Below the pieces are notes generated by a model. It saw nothing but the letters and a program-made list of their open reading frames with translations, ran no database searches and was not told where the DNA came from. A stretch of DNA of 64,000 nt from NCBI GenBank assembly GCA_037576215.1, contig JBANDB010000007.1, forward strand, positions 5,549,001 through 5,613,000. Reading direction: 5' to 3'. The first letter of the stretch is position 1, and each line of letters begins with the position of its first letter. Shown here one piece after another: positions 22,943 through 34,062 of the stretch. A program made the position numbers and the translations under genes. This DNA comes from Armillaria gallica. Its lineage: Eukaryota; Basidiomycota; Agaricomycetes; Agaricales; Physalacriaceae.

Positions 22943-23711
22943 ATGTCCGTGCAAGGCGTCGAGCTCAACACTTCACCTACAGAGCCAGATGCCCGCGTTC
23001 TTCAAAATAGATCTAAAAGTCGGTCATACTACGAGCGGTAAGTATTTACTCTTTCTCAAGATTGACTTTGTTGTCCTAAAGTATCTTCAGTCATTGTGAA
23101 ACCATTCTTAGGAATAGGGCCAAACAATATGCTGAGAAACAGCAGTATGTCTCCCTTGGTATACATCGACTCGTATTGCCTGATCCTGCCACACAGAACT
23201 AGCTCGCCCATCAAGAAGCAGAAAAATCATACAGAGAGCCAAAGGGAAGCTCAGGCGCAATGAAGCCGGGAAAGCTACCATCGGTGGGTGTTTTTTTGGT
23301 CCGGCTACAAGTCACAGAGACTTAACTGCAGACTTTAGAAATCGGGACGCAATACTGACACGGCGCCAGGAGCAGCGGCACTTAAACAAACAGACAACTT
23401 CACCGGCAGGGTCCTCTATTGACTGCGTCACATCGTCAAGGGCTGCAGCAGTGTCTATGACCTCTTCCTGTAAGGAGACACAAAAGAAATCAGACAAGAC
23501 CTCCCTCGCATTCTGGGTACGAAGGGGAGAAGTATTGGCTTTACGCATGCAGGGTCTCCTTGATCGAGCGTTATTGCCAGAGGTTACTTTGAGTGATCGT
23601 GTCCTAGAGAGCTTACAAGCGCTGTCCGATCCTGTCGTGCAGTACATTGAGCGGTTATACCTGCATTTCCGTTTTTACGAGTCCGAGGTTACGAGGATCG
23701 TCCTTTTCTGA
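22943..23711 (+). CDS. Unknown basic protein, tentative gene model
   Basis: A plausible start is ATG 22943 with MSVQGVELNTSPTEPDARVL, first exon to about 23,037 and second 23,112-23,144 (RNRAKQYAEKQ). The last exon (~23,330-23,711) is open and reads FRNRDAILTRRQEQRHLNKQ, then LAFWVRRGEVLALRMQGLLD, ending RFYESEVTRIVLF. The third exon (about 23,197-23,283; frames reading LAHQEAEKSYRE or KIIQRAKGKLRRNEAGK) cannot be joined to exon 2 in phase, so either a splice site is missed or there is a frameshift. Its last codons run into a dispersed repeat. The pattern of short basic helices with Arg/Lys/Gln resembles transposon-associated proteins, but the family is not identified. Confidence 0.4.
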
Positions 23712-24180
23712 GCGATTTCGTAGGTAGGACCCTGAGCGTTCTTAAGTTATACTTTAGAATTCAACAGCGACAAACACTGTCTCTTTTATGGCAACAGCTT
23801 AACTTCCGCCTTCGACGCTCAGGTTGACCTTTACCACACCAAATTGTGTGCCAATACGAGGCTGAATGGTACACAAAAGGCATGTTCTCTTTATTCTACT
23901 ACTACTTTTTATTTTCCTTTTGTAGATACTTCTGCGCACTTGATCGCTGCAGTCCGACTAAGCGAGCAGTGATTGAGTGGCTGTGCAGCTTCTTTTCTCC
24001 CTTTGACCACTGCCTCGCCTCGCCTCGCCTCTACACCCGTACAGCACGTAAATTGTGCTCTCTCTGAACACAAAAGATATGGTTTACTTATTTTATTACT
24101 TCTAATTGCTTTTTAGTTTCTTTCCACGCATCCGGCGGCCCCAAGAGCCCTGGATTGTGCATATCCTGCCCCCACCCCCT
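23676..24180 (+). repeat. Dispersed repeat R1, copy 1
   Basis: Two conserved segments mark this family. Segment a (23,676-23,805) has ACGAGTCCGAGGTTACGAGG and TTTAGAATTCAACAG. Segment b (about 24,075-24,165) has TTTTATTAC and ATCCGGCGGCCCCAAGAGCC. The same segments occur inverted at 38,000-37,720 and, with extra DNA between them, at 44,657-44,790 and 45,950-46,030. Terminal or LTR-like origin is inferred. Confidence 0.75.
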
Positions 24181-25590
24181 GCGTAGGCGCTCGGTGGAGG
24201 CAGCAATGTGATTCATCCATCCACGAAGACGGCAACAACATCAGTAGGCTCCACAATGACGATAACCCACGCCGACCGCTGCCATGGCCACAAATCCGAC
24301 TCCCATCCCTATCTCAACCCACCCAGTACCCCCTGGCATCGACATCGGTGCCTATCGCTGCCGTACACGACTTCTACACACTACAAGAGTGTATGCCGCA
24401 TCCGAGGTATCAACATCGGCCATCATCTCGGCATGGGAAGGGATACCGAAGGTGCACATAGCCACGACGACGACATGGGCGGGGGCGATTATACTCCATT
24501 GCGGTGCTATGAGGTGATCTAGGGGAGGGATACTGGAGAAGGAGAGCTTGGAGGGAACGCGCTGGAGAGCGGGAGACATCGAGGAGGATGGCGGGACGAA
24601 GATCAGGACGCTGGCGGTGCACAACGACAATGACAGACACACCCCTTTGGGCTTCGATGGACAACTCGAGGGTGCAACGAATGTGCCCAGAACCATGATC
24701 CTATGACCATTGCTCCACCCACCACCGCCGGCCTCGCCAAACATCAACATCAGCGTCCCCTGCACCATGGATCTCCCCCGGCCTCCTCATACTGGATAAT
24801 TCCCCATCATTTGGATGGGGGCTACGTACCTGCCATGCGTGAGGACCCACGATGTCCCGGTCGTCGTGGGTCGCTACCCTATTCCGATGCCCCCCCCTTC
24901 TGCCCCATTTCCATCCCTACGGCCTAGAAACTACCACCAGGGCCTCACCACCCCCATTTTCAACATCGTGGAATCCAGTGGTGAAGTCCGTTTCTCCTTC
25001 CAACTTCTCCATCGCCGTGAAAGCGGCACTGACGCCTCCCTGCCTGTTTTCCCCATCCCACCAGCATTGTGACCGCCACGATGACCCACAGACCGTTCAT
25101 TTGGACATACAGTATGGCCACCCCCTCGGTGAGTACCCCTACCATGCCCTCCCACGATGCCTGCGCATGCATTGTTCCCTACAAAGGCATATATATTGTT
25201 TTTATTTCTGAAATAGTATATGTCCGCCTATAAATAGAATATAATTTCTATTTATGTGTGAGTAGTCTAGTTGTTATCTGCATTGCTTAGTCCCAATTAA
25301 GCGTAGGATGTGCATATGAGGTTTTGAACCCTTTTGTATGCAATAATTTTTTTCCAATTCCAAAAAATCAGGTTTAAACTTTACAGCTTGCTTAATGCCA
25401 GTTCAATTGTGGTAAGAGCAGAACGCAGAGCACACTGGTACGCCATGCTAACTCACTTGAAGGACCGGGATCCTCGTGAGCATTGGTTTCGTTTGAAGGA
25501 CCAACCTGTACATAGATTCCGGACTCGTATCCGCCATGCTCACAGCGGCCCTCTTGGCTAAGTCTTTTCAGACGCGACGAGGACTACTGA
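24181..25590. other. GC-rich, triplet-rich DNA without a supported gene
   Basis: Long frames on both strands are Pro/Thr/Ser/His-rich and look compositional. After about 25,190 the DNA becomes AT-rich. A short stretch at 25,522-25,566 (CGGACTCGTATCCGCCATGC, then CTTGGCTAAGT) resembles 49,914-49,960 and is another small dispersed repeat. Confidence 0.4.
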
Positions 25591-25602
25591 GAAGAAGAGA
25601 GT

Positions 25603-25842
25603 TTGATATTTCAACAACGCGCAGAGGAAATGGAGGCTATGTTAACCCTGATAGATAAATGCGGTGATGCCATTCTGAATATCGCTGGGTATGGGAAGGA
25701 GTACGAACGCGTCAAGTCCTTAGCGGCTAAGGCTCTCACGATCGGCGGCTGGGTGTCAGAATTGGAGATTGAGGTGCTGGATGATCCAAACGGTCTGATT
25801 CGGGCGCATCGTAACAAAAGACTTATGTATCAGCAGACGTAG
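25603..25842 (+). CDS. Small hypothetical helical protein
   Basis: Open frame of 79 codons predicted to be mostly helical (MEAMLTLIDKCGDAILNIAG, EYERVKSLAAKALTIGGWV). It reads like ordinary protein rather than compositional noise, but no family is recognised and neither promoter nor splice partner is evident. It may be an exon of a decayed gene starting upstream (frame with REHWFRLKDQPVHRFRTRIR at about 25,470-25,560). Confidence 0.3.
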   Translation: MIFQQRAEEMEAMLTLIDKCGDAILNIAGYGKEYERVKSLAAKALTIGGWVSELEIEVLDDPNGLIRAHRNKRLMYQQT

Positions 25843-26155
25843 TCGTGCTCCCAGCATCAATACTATCGTACCGGTACATCTCTTGAATATGAATTATACG
25901 TGTTTGTGTATTGAATGCCAACCTATGGACAAGTTACCGTGGATTTAAGAAACAGCACTGAATTAATAAGGTTACGCCATGGCCATTAAGGCTCGCCCCT
26001 CAATACGTCGGCCTGGATCTCCCCGGACCATCTGTTTGCATGAGTCTTACATTTTCACTGGAAGGATCAGAAGAATGTAGGCTAGCACATAAGCAAATTT
26101 TAGTGGATTACGCTACATACAAGTACGCTACAGGTCCGCTACCAGTATGGCAACA

Positions 26156-26853
26156 TCAGGCGGGAAGAATCTTGACGTTTCCCTTAGCCAGGGCCTCATT
26201 GAACTCAGCGATGGCAGCATGCTCTCCAGGACCGTGCGTAAAAAGTGAGCCTTGAACCTTCCATGTAAGGGGCATGACATTGGAACTGAGTATGATCCAT
26301 GAGTATTTTCGAGGGCAAAAAAAAAAGAAGGGCACTCACACGCCTCAAATGACGCCTACAGCCAAGCCTTTTGTCACCGCATAGTACAGATTAGGCTCAT
26401 GGGGAGGGGGATTATTGAGAATGCCACAGGTGCAACAAAGGTACGTGGGCGCCCGGGGATTATTCGCAGGGGCTGGAGTACTAGGGACGAGGGCATCCTT
26501 TGGAACGGTTGCAAACGCTCCAGGTGGAAGTGCTGTGAATAGAAACAATCATTTTGTGGACCATCCAGGCGTTGGGTAAGACATACCTGCAAGAACTGCA
26601 GAACCACCATCATTCGATAGCTCTGTTAACGCAATCATACCTACAAAGATTCCAACTGGAGTCAATACCATGGTGGGACCGACTTTATAAGGGGTATAGT
26701 TACCGGCAGTGCCTGTGGCGTCGGGAGCTATATGATCCAATCAATTGATAGCCACAGGGTATTGGATATTAAACATAGCTTACCGACATTGAGAGCTTTG
26801 AGGACGTGCAAAAGCAAGGACTTGATTTCAGCGAGGGAAATATTTTCAGCCAT
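26156..26853 (-). pseudogene. Viroplasmin / RNase H1 N-terminal-like protein, probable nonsense
   Basis: Exons 26853-26784, 26727-26587 and from 26532 join in phase and read MAENISLAEIKSLLLHVLKA, YTPYKVGPTMVLTPVGIFVG, then PTYLCCTCGILNN and LYYAVTKGLAVGVI. The last part has the W/Y-Y-A-V-x-x-G-x-x-x-G-V pattern of the viroplasmin (RNase H1 N-terminal) fold. A TGA at 26345-26347 interrupts it. About 90 bp on, HGPGEHAAIAEFNEALAKGN continues the typical domain end, stopping at 26156. Either the TGA is a CGA-to-TGA mutation or it lies at an intron border I could not place. Such proteins are common near basidiomycete transposons. Confidence 0.5.
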
Positions 26854-27090
26854 TGTGTACTGGGACATTGGAGTGATGCATTCGTCGCTTTATAAAGAAC
26901 CGACTGTATAGTTGTACGGGAAGGGCCGAGAAGGGGCTTCGTGGCTTTTTTAAAGTTCAAAGGCAGCGTTTACACTCAAATCTCAATCAGATGCCGTCCT
27001 TCGACTAAGAACGTAACGGATATTAAAAAGTTTGTTTTAGTTCCGCAGCAGGGTGTATCCAAATGTACTGATTCTTCATGGTATCTCTAG

Positions 27091-29951
27091 ATGGGAAAGA
27101 CTCGATGGACCCCGCAGCAGCAGGAGTTTTTGTGGAAGAAGTACCCAGAGTTTGAACCTCAGCAAGCCAGCGGCGGCGGCCTGATGGTCTGGTTTTCTGA
27201 AATTAGTCAGGAATACTTTGCAGAGTTCGTTCCCTCGACTGCCGAAATAGGCAAGGACAACATACAAGAGTGGCTGATCAAAGAGAAGAAGGTGAGTTAC
27301 AAGACTTGTATACAAGGGCTGATATGCTTACACATTTCCTAGGCGATCCATGACTGGTTTTACGCTACTAAGAGGACCTTGTTGATGAAAGGTATAACTT
27401 CAAGGCCGGTAAAGGCATCAGCATCTGACAAGGCAGAGGCGGCTCTCGAGGATCCCTTGGCACTGAAACGCGGTTGGACCCCGCTCAAAGCGTATATCAA
27501 ATTCTGGTGTACCCCGTGCCTTGAGTTCTGTAGCACGATATTACAAATGACAAAGGACGCTGAGGCAGCGCGTTCCATAAAGCTGACTTCCAGCGAAATC
27601 ATGAACCTGCGTTGTACGCTTGGTTCTCACCTTCTGCAACTCGAGCCGGATTCAGTCAAGGAGGCCGTCCATGAACTCTCACGAAAGTCAAGAGAAGATG
27701 TAGCCTTGAACAAGGCAGAGATGCAAGCTCAAGTCGACGTCTCAGCTTTGACACCTGAGCAGATACATGGGTAAGCACGTCTCCTCTATGAACAGGGCCA
27801 AATCTCACCATTTTGAACTTACCAGGGCCGTGATCAAACTCCCGAAAATTGTGGAACTCATGCTTCTCAATCGAACCGTCCTTCAAAGTGGGTTTGAGGG
27901 ATTTGTTCTCATTGGAGGCCCTGATCCTGGCTTGCCAGGTGGTGCCATTCATCCACTCATGTACGTGAATTTCTTGGCAGATGCATCACTTCGGCTAACG
28001 AATGACGTAGATTCCATTTCGGACCAGAAAGAACGAAGTCGCAGAACTTTTGCAAGTGGTACTCCCATTTCGACGAAGCTGTGTTGACACCGTTTAGTCA
28101 ATACTTAGAGGAAAGATTTCGTATGTACCTTCTCCCCAATAGCCTTGTGTCTGTTTTACTGATGAGCGAAATAGCACCGGAAGTGTGTCAGGCACGGGCG
28201 CTAAAACGGAGCCCTTTTGGCGGGCATGCAGCAAGCGGTTCCGGAACGTCGTCTTCTGGATGGCAGTGCAACGAACCACAATTACCGCCGGCCCAGAATT
28301 GGAAGACGCCTGATGTCAGTTTGATCCATGGCACCGCTCAGACCAACACATCTACTTCAGCTAGCGATGTGTTTGGCTTACTCGGAACATCCAATGTCAG
28401 GAGTCTCGAGATGTTCAACCCACTCTTCGATGGCTTCGACGGCAGCTCCTTCACCCCACCGGTTCCTTGGGCCGTCCCAGCCACGAGTGGTTCAGAGGTA
28501 CTCCCACAAACGCCAGGTGGCATAGCACACCTCGACTCCTTCATAGCGATGCTGAATAATAACGAGGTTGACTTCGTTGGCGGGACTTCCGGTGAACCCA
28601 TCGATACTGCCCAAGACGGACGATTGAGTAGGATGATGGGAGAGATGGATGATCTGGACATGGATGGTCTGGACTTCTCTTGCATGGCAGCAGGATCAGA
28701 TGGGAGCAAATTCGACGGCACTCTCGGCACCGATTTGCTTGGCAGCACTGGAGTCGACAACATCAGTGGTTTGCATATCCCTGTTCATACCACTTGAGAA
28801 CCCAATGTCCTTGGAAGCACTGGTGTCGTTACTGAACCTTGGGTCAATAATTCATCGGTTTGCAACAAGACCGGTAGGCCTACCAGTGGGACTGCGATGC
28901 TGGATGGCTTGTTCAAGGGAATCTTGTTGTCGTTGTTGTTGTCAAGCAGTAGCGGGTACACTCCATCACTTCCTGCCAGATTTGGCCCTTCAGTGCCTTC
29001 ACCCCCAGGAGCACCGTCACCAGCAAGAAGCACAGCTAGCATCGATTCGGCAGAAGCTACGAAGCCTATGGCACCCCTCGATGACCCCGGTAGCCTAAGC
29101 GCTAACGATGACTCTGTGATTCTTATGGGTACTGACATCCACGATATTGGCTCCATATCCGCAACTCCATCCAATGTGGAGGACCAAGAAGTACCTCAGA
29201 GTCCCGAACTCGAAGTTGTGTCAAATGCGCCGTCAATGCCGTCTGTGATACCATTAGGGGAGAATGAGGTTGATCATCATATATACAAGGATCCAGCGCC
29301 AACCGGCAAGGAGAATGTACGGCCGTCACGTGATCATAAGTCCACGCATCGGGCCAATGGTCCCGATTGGCACAACAGGATGAAGACGGAGCTGCTGTCC
29401 GAGGATTTGGGTGACGACTGGGAAGATTGTATCACTAAATGGCATGAGTTTGAGGGGTTGCTGACAACAAACAACGTGAGTAAGATCTTATCATCTATCC
29501 CATAAGATGTACTGATGCTTTCTTTACCTGGGGACAGAACAGCCGATTTTACTCTGTAGGTCGGCCGAAGAAACTGAGCTCATGGCTCTCATCCAAAGGT
29601 CGGCTTCCAGTCAGGTCGAAGAACTGGAACATGGAGGAAATCGACGTGTTCGTTTGCAAGATGGAGAAATGGTGGGACTATGCGCAACCAAAGTGGCGGA
29701 AGACCGCTAAGGAGCTGCAGGGCAATCAATATTCTGGCGACCTGAGTGCCTTTTGAAAGGGTGGACGATTGGGAATAAGCACATTCATGTTTGGTTTGCA
29801 GTGGTGGCGGATTCTTCAGCCTGAATCGGATGCCTGGATCGAGATAGTCCGCGATGTCGGTATGTGTTTGAGTGGGAAAAGTGCGAGGACAAGGGAGCTC
29901 GAAGACGAGGAATCGACGGTAAACATGCCGCGAAAGAAAGCCAAGACATAA
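27091..29951 (+). pseudogene. Myb/SANT-like N-terminal domain protein of a basidiomycete transposon, two in-frame TGA
   Basis: The exons join in phase: 27091-27291, ~27343-27770, ~27824-27961, ~28011-28120, ~28175-29476 and 29539-29951. The N-terminus (RWTPQQQEFLWKKYPEFEPQ) looks like a Myb/SANT-type helix pair. The middle has LKAYIKFWCTPCLEFCSTIL, VIKLPKIVELMLLNRTVLQS and FHFGPERTKSQNFCKWYSHF, then a long acidic low-complexity part. The C-terminus has FYSVGRPKKLSSWLSSKGR, KMEKWWDYAQPKWR and GLQWWRILQPESD, a signature I associate with a repeated Agaricomycete family. TGA codons at 28795-28797 and 29754-29756 interrupt an otherwise continuous frame, and the second sits where a basic residue precedes KGG. 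A TTGTATACAA palindrome (27306) lies in intron 1. Role inferred: DNA-binding accessory protein of an element. Confidence 0.65.
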
Positions 29952-30523
29952 TTAGTAATGCCTTGTTTGTATGGTTATCTGTAAATGTCATTGCCGTTCA
30001 CTGTTTATACAACCAAGTATTGAACAAGTTGACAGCTCACGGATTTGTATAAACTCATAGGTTTGTGTTATGTGTACAAGCCCGTGAGATGCCAGATGCC
30101 AGACTTGTATACTAGTCTACAAGACAATACAACGATGCGTTCCCCCCAATTCAGACAATCAGTCATTGCAAAGCTAAGAACCGTGTGCCTGTGTTTGAAT
30201 TTTGAGCACCTTTATGTTGGGTATCCAAATGTATACATTCTTTGAGAAGCTAACGAGAACAAGTAAAGCGCCGCAATAACTACGATGAGCTGATTTTTTG
30301 GTCAAGAGGTATATGAAAAGTCAAGTAAGCGGTATATACAAGGAGAGACAGCGACAATAAACAAGGGAATGGATGCATAAATCAACTTGGCAAGGTAATA
30401 CGTAGAAGATGAGGTGGATGATGTATGACTCATAAACTTGAAAAGTGACCTGCCTAGATCTGTACTTATCAGTGGACAGGTTGATCAGGATACACGAATA
30501 GATGCTCACCAGCCAGAACATCA
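29952..30523. repeat. Degenerate palindrome region downstream of the SANT-like gene
   Basis: Near-copies of the motif (TTGTATAAAC, TGTGTACAAG, TTGTATACTA, TGTATACATT) lie at about 30,047, 30,073, 30,103 and 30,229. No gene supported. Confidence 0.5.
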
Positions 30524-30892
30524 CTAAAGCCAAGAACGCACAATGAGTTTATTTTCGACTCGTGACGCTAAGCACTCAGGACACATAATCGACCAAAACC
30601 TCTCGGCAGCCTCGCCTGAGTCGCGGTTATCTCTCCCCATAAAAACGCGAGCGAAGAGCGATTGATAATAGTGGTGACGATGAGGCCCGTAGAGATGCTG
30701 CTTGGGTATCTGAAACCGGACGTCCCATTGGTTGTGGTCATAGTAGGGGAGTCGAAGGGTGAGTGGGCGATCGACGAAGCGAGGATGATCCCTGGCCAAT
30801 GATAGTCGTTGATGAGTGTAATGGTACAAGACGAAAAAAAAAACGTACGGCTGAGGGTTTGGACGAGAAACAACGAGGGTTTGGGGGGACAT
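30524..30892 (-). CDS. Small unknown protein, 103-110 aa, two exons
   Basis: ATG at 30892, first exon MSPQTLVVSRPNPQP to about 30,846, intron with GTACG donor and CCAG acceptor to about 30,790, then a frame open to TAG 30524. Readable parts are HPRFVDRPLTLRLPYYDHNQ, WDVRFQIPKQHLYGPHRHHY and ESLFARVFMGRD-type wording. It is rich in His, Arg, Tyr and Pro. No family recognised. No in-frame stops, unlike its neighbours, so it may be a real gene or a younger element component. Confidence 0.5.
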   Translation of the reverse strand: MSPQTLVVSRPNPQPYVFFFVLYHYTHQRLSLARDHPRFVDRPLTLRLPYYDHNQWDVRFQIPKQHLYGPHRHHYYQSLFARVFMGRDNRDSGEAAERFWSIMCPECLASRVENKLIVRSWL

Positions 30893-30976
30893 CTTAACAG
30901 GGCTGTTGAAAGGGTATTGGTATCAGAGGAACAGTGTTATAAGAGAAGAATACTGTGGGAGGGTGTCACGTCAGGA

Positions 30977-31023
30977 TTGTATACAATCAGGACTTGTATA
31001 CAATGATCAGGGCTTGTATACAA
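30977..31023. repeat. TTGTATACAA cluster IV
   Basis: Three exact palindromes at 30977, 30994 and 31014, each preceded by TCAGGA, TCAGGAC or TCAGGGC, so the repeated unit is about 17-20 bp. It lies just upstream of the small gene at 30,524-30,892. Confidence 0.9.
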
Positions 31024-31029
31024 CCAGGA

Positions 31030-31870
31030 CTTTTGGCAGTCATCTACAACAGAAGTGAGGGTCGAAGCAAGAGAGAATTAAGCATACCTGGGATCCATTT
31101 TAGTGTGGGGAAGGTGGTTTGTATGCAATGGCAAAGGAAAAATGAGAAAGTGAGTTTTGGGCGGCAACAGGTGCGGTTTACGAATCGTATCGGAGGGTTT
31201 CAGGACTATTCTAATGCAATGAGGGGTGCCAAGGGCGGTTTGCTTCAGTCATGTCTCTCCATATGTCGTTTGACATATACCGTCTGGATGTGGTGAAAAC
31301 ATTGTGATAACATGAGTGTGATTTGAAAAGAATCAAGAATAGAGCGTGCTCACCTGCAGACCATGTAGGGAAAAAATGTCGCTGAGCTCGAATATGTTTT
31401 TTTTTATCTGTATGTCAGGTTTTGTGCCCCCCAACCAAGGCCCCACGAAAATGCACCTTGGAGAAGGATTGATGAAGACGATCACGTTTCATTCGATTTG
31501 GGAATTTCGGGGTCGGCAGAACAAAATATCATATGTTTTCTCCCTGGCAAATATCAATTTCCTTGAGAAACAGCCCAGGAACCAGAACATCCAGGAATCA
31601 AGATCTAAAATGAGATCGGTCGAAAGGAAGTATCGGTAAGATCGAGGAGAAGCAGGGCAAAAGGAAGGGAAGGGATATCACTACGTCATTCAAAAAATGA
31701 ATGACATCAGTGTACACGCAGGGCGGGAGGAACTGGCGGCGACAATGATGAGTAACGAGGTGGTACTGGGAAGGCAGTGGACGCCCTGCAAGCGTTCAGG
31801 CAAATTTTAATGCCACGTGACCTTTGGGAGTGCTTGTATAGGCACATACTGATTGTGTACTGCTCAGTAT
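31030..31870. other. Intergenic interval, no gene seen
   Basis: Short frames only. It ends in two further palindromes (31876, 31936), which fall inside and just past the 3' end of the DDE transposase frame. Confidence 0.45.
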
Positions 31871-31886
31871 CGTGATTGTATACAAC

Positions 31887-33980
31887 TCAGGGATCAGGCG
31901 TTTTTACACAAATAATTGCTGTGGCCACAGTGCTATTGTATACAATATTGGCTATAGGGCCTCGACGACTCCGTTCTGGGAGCTCAAAAGTGGATTCCGA
32001 GTCATCTGCAAGAGTCAATTCTTTATCCACTTGAACAACACTCTCATTATGATCAGACTCTGCGATACCATTCTGCTCAATGCCACTGCTGTCACTCTTG
32101 GTGACAAAACTATTCATACCAGCTGTTGATCCAGAATCAACACCAAGGACAACGTCCGCCACGACTGACAGGGGAATATCACTGTCATCGTCCGGCACAG
32201 ACTGGTCAAACGGTGGTTCTTCCACATCCATATCAGCTCCAAAACAGCCGTGCTCGCTGTCATCTGCTACAAGCTCAGCATGCAAACGGGGATGAGTCCA
32301 TGACAGTCGGAGTAGCATAGAGACCATGCTTGGTGATGTGAGCGAAGCTTGGGAGCAGCTGAGCTCGCCAACTGCACACATTTCGAATGCCTGCCCAACA
32401 AGTAAGAAGACAAGGAATGGAGGATCAAACAATAAGACGTACCTTCTTCACAAAATCTTTGTTACTGATGTCCCGGATTGCCTCAACAATCCAACCAACA
32501 GATCGATTGCAAAGCATTCCAACAGTGACATCTAAGTGGGGAATACCATCAGGATCGTTGTCGAGTTGAGTACTGATCTCATCAACGATATCCCGATGAG
32601 ATGCGCATTTCACAGAGAGCTTGAGAATGCGCTGGATACCAACATCCAATGGCTGCCAAAGACCAGTACAATTCCCTGGAACGAAGCAGAGGATGATGTA
32701 TGGATGGTTCTCCTTCATGTACAAGTGGAATTCCTGGGATTTATGCACGCTCCAACAATCAATCTTCCAGAGTGAGAACTGTGTAGGTTTCCGTCCAAGC
32801 CGCTTCTTCTGCTCGTCAAAGTAGGGAGCAATAATGGTCTCCACCAGGTCCCGCATTGTGGCTTGTGTCGACCAATATGTCCCGGACATGGAAGGCAAGC
32901 AACGTAATCCATATTCCATCGCTTCTTTGTATAATGGAGCCTTTGCATTGGGGCAGGAACACTTGGTATCACCATTATAAATAGCCTGCATGGGAAGAAC
33001 ATCACCACTAGCTGAGATCGACGGAACAAGAGTGAATGCTCAATTCTCCTCCTTTCCTGTTGTTGGTACCTGCTTCGAGTTCTTCTCTGCCCAAGTCTTT
33101 TCTGATCCATGTTGGTAGACGACTTGTGTCTGGTCAGTATTGACGCATAGTTCAGCTGGAATATCATGCTGTTGGACAAGGAAAGCCTCATGGAGGTACG
33201 CCTCAGTGAGGATCTCATTAACATTTTCTGGGACCTTCTTGGCAGCATGCGTCGAACGTCAAAGACTCCAGTTCAGTTTGTTTGAAAGATAGCATCGCAC
33301 AAAGGCCTCAGAGCAACGGAAAGAGGTGCCATCCTTTTGCTTGATTGAAAAGATTTCGGGTGCATGTTTCTCAATGTAGCCAATCATGAGCCCTCGGATC
33401 GTTGTCATTGTAAGGGGAATGCCAGCAGCATGCAGCGAAGACAGCCGAGCATTGATTGTTGCACACAGTTCCAGATAAGTGCTCTGCATCCATAAATGAA
33501 TCAGGCACTGAGAACATAACGGAACCAAATACTTACCAAAATGCCAGTTCGCATGGAGTCAGCGTGGGGATGATTGCCATTCTTGACCTGCTTCAGGACA
33601 CTTTCCTTCCACCGCCATTCACCTCTCTGCTTTGCCTCCTTATCAACCCATGACCCCACTGTCTGCTCTGCCAGTCAATGAAAGCGCTTGGGAAACTTCT
33701 CTTTCAGCCACTTCATAATGGCCCGTGGACTGATTGCAGGACCAGTTGCTTGCCATGCGGCTTCAACATCATCCCAAAGGAGAGGGTGAAAGTAATTGGT
33801 GCAGATGGCATCAGTCTTTTCATGTTTACATGGCCGTCTGATGGTGTTCTTCTTCAGCCGCACATCCTCCTTGAACTGGCGATGTGGATGCGACATCTCT
33901 GCAGTCTGAGTCTTGTCACAATCCCCTATATTATTGTGTTCTTTGAGGTATCGGGTTTTCTAATCAATTTGTAAGTATCA
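31887..33980 (-). pseudogene. DDE-superfamily (DDE_1-like) transposase, nonsense-broken
   Basis: Readable in order: SHPHRQFKEDVRLKKN, DAICTNYFHPLLWDDVEAAW, VGSWVDKEAKQRGEWRWKES, STYLELCATINARLSSLHAA, FRCSEAFVRCYLSNKLNWSL, THAAKKVPENVNEI, LCVNTDQTQVVYQHGSEKTW (first catalytic Asp), YWSTQATMRDLVETIIAPYF, SLWKIDCWSVHKSQEF (second), CFVPGNCTGLWQPLDVGIQR (third) and an acidic tail. Three in-frame TGA codons at 33675-33677, 33259-33261 and 33040-33042 fall in H-x-LA, SL-x-RST and EEN-x-AFTL, each preceded by T and consistent with TCGA to TTGA. Introns at ~33,537-33,484 and ~32,443-32,392 keep phase. It lies immediately downstream of, and possibly fused to, the Ulp1 gene. The end of the frame contains palindromes 31876 and 31936. 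Confidence 0.85.
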
Positions 33981-34062
33981 TTCTTTCAAGTTGTATAACA
34001 TGCTTACCTTTTTTTTAATGATTGCCAGGTTGCGGTATCCATCCTTCGCCATCCTTCACCTT

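Noticed and set aside
24208..25211. Several long overlapping frames on both strands in the GC-rich stretch
   Set aside because: All are Pro/Thr/Ser/His-rich and occur in all frames at once, which reflects triplet-rich composition. No domain wording or splice structure.
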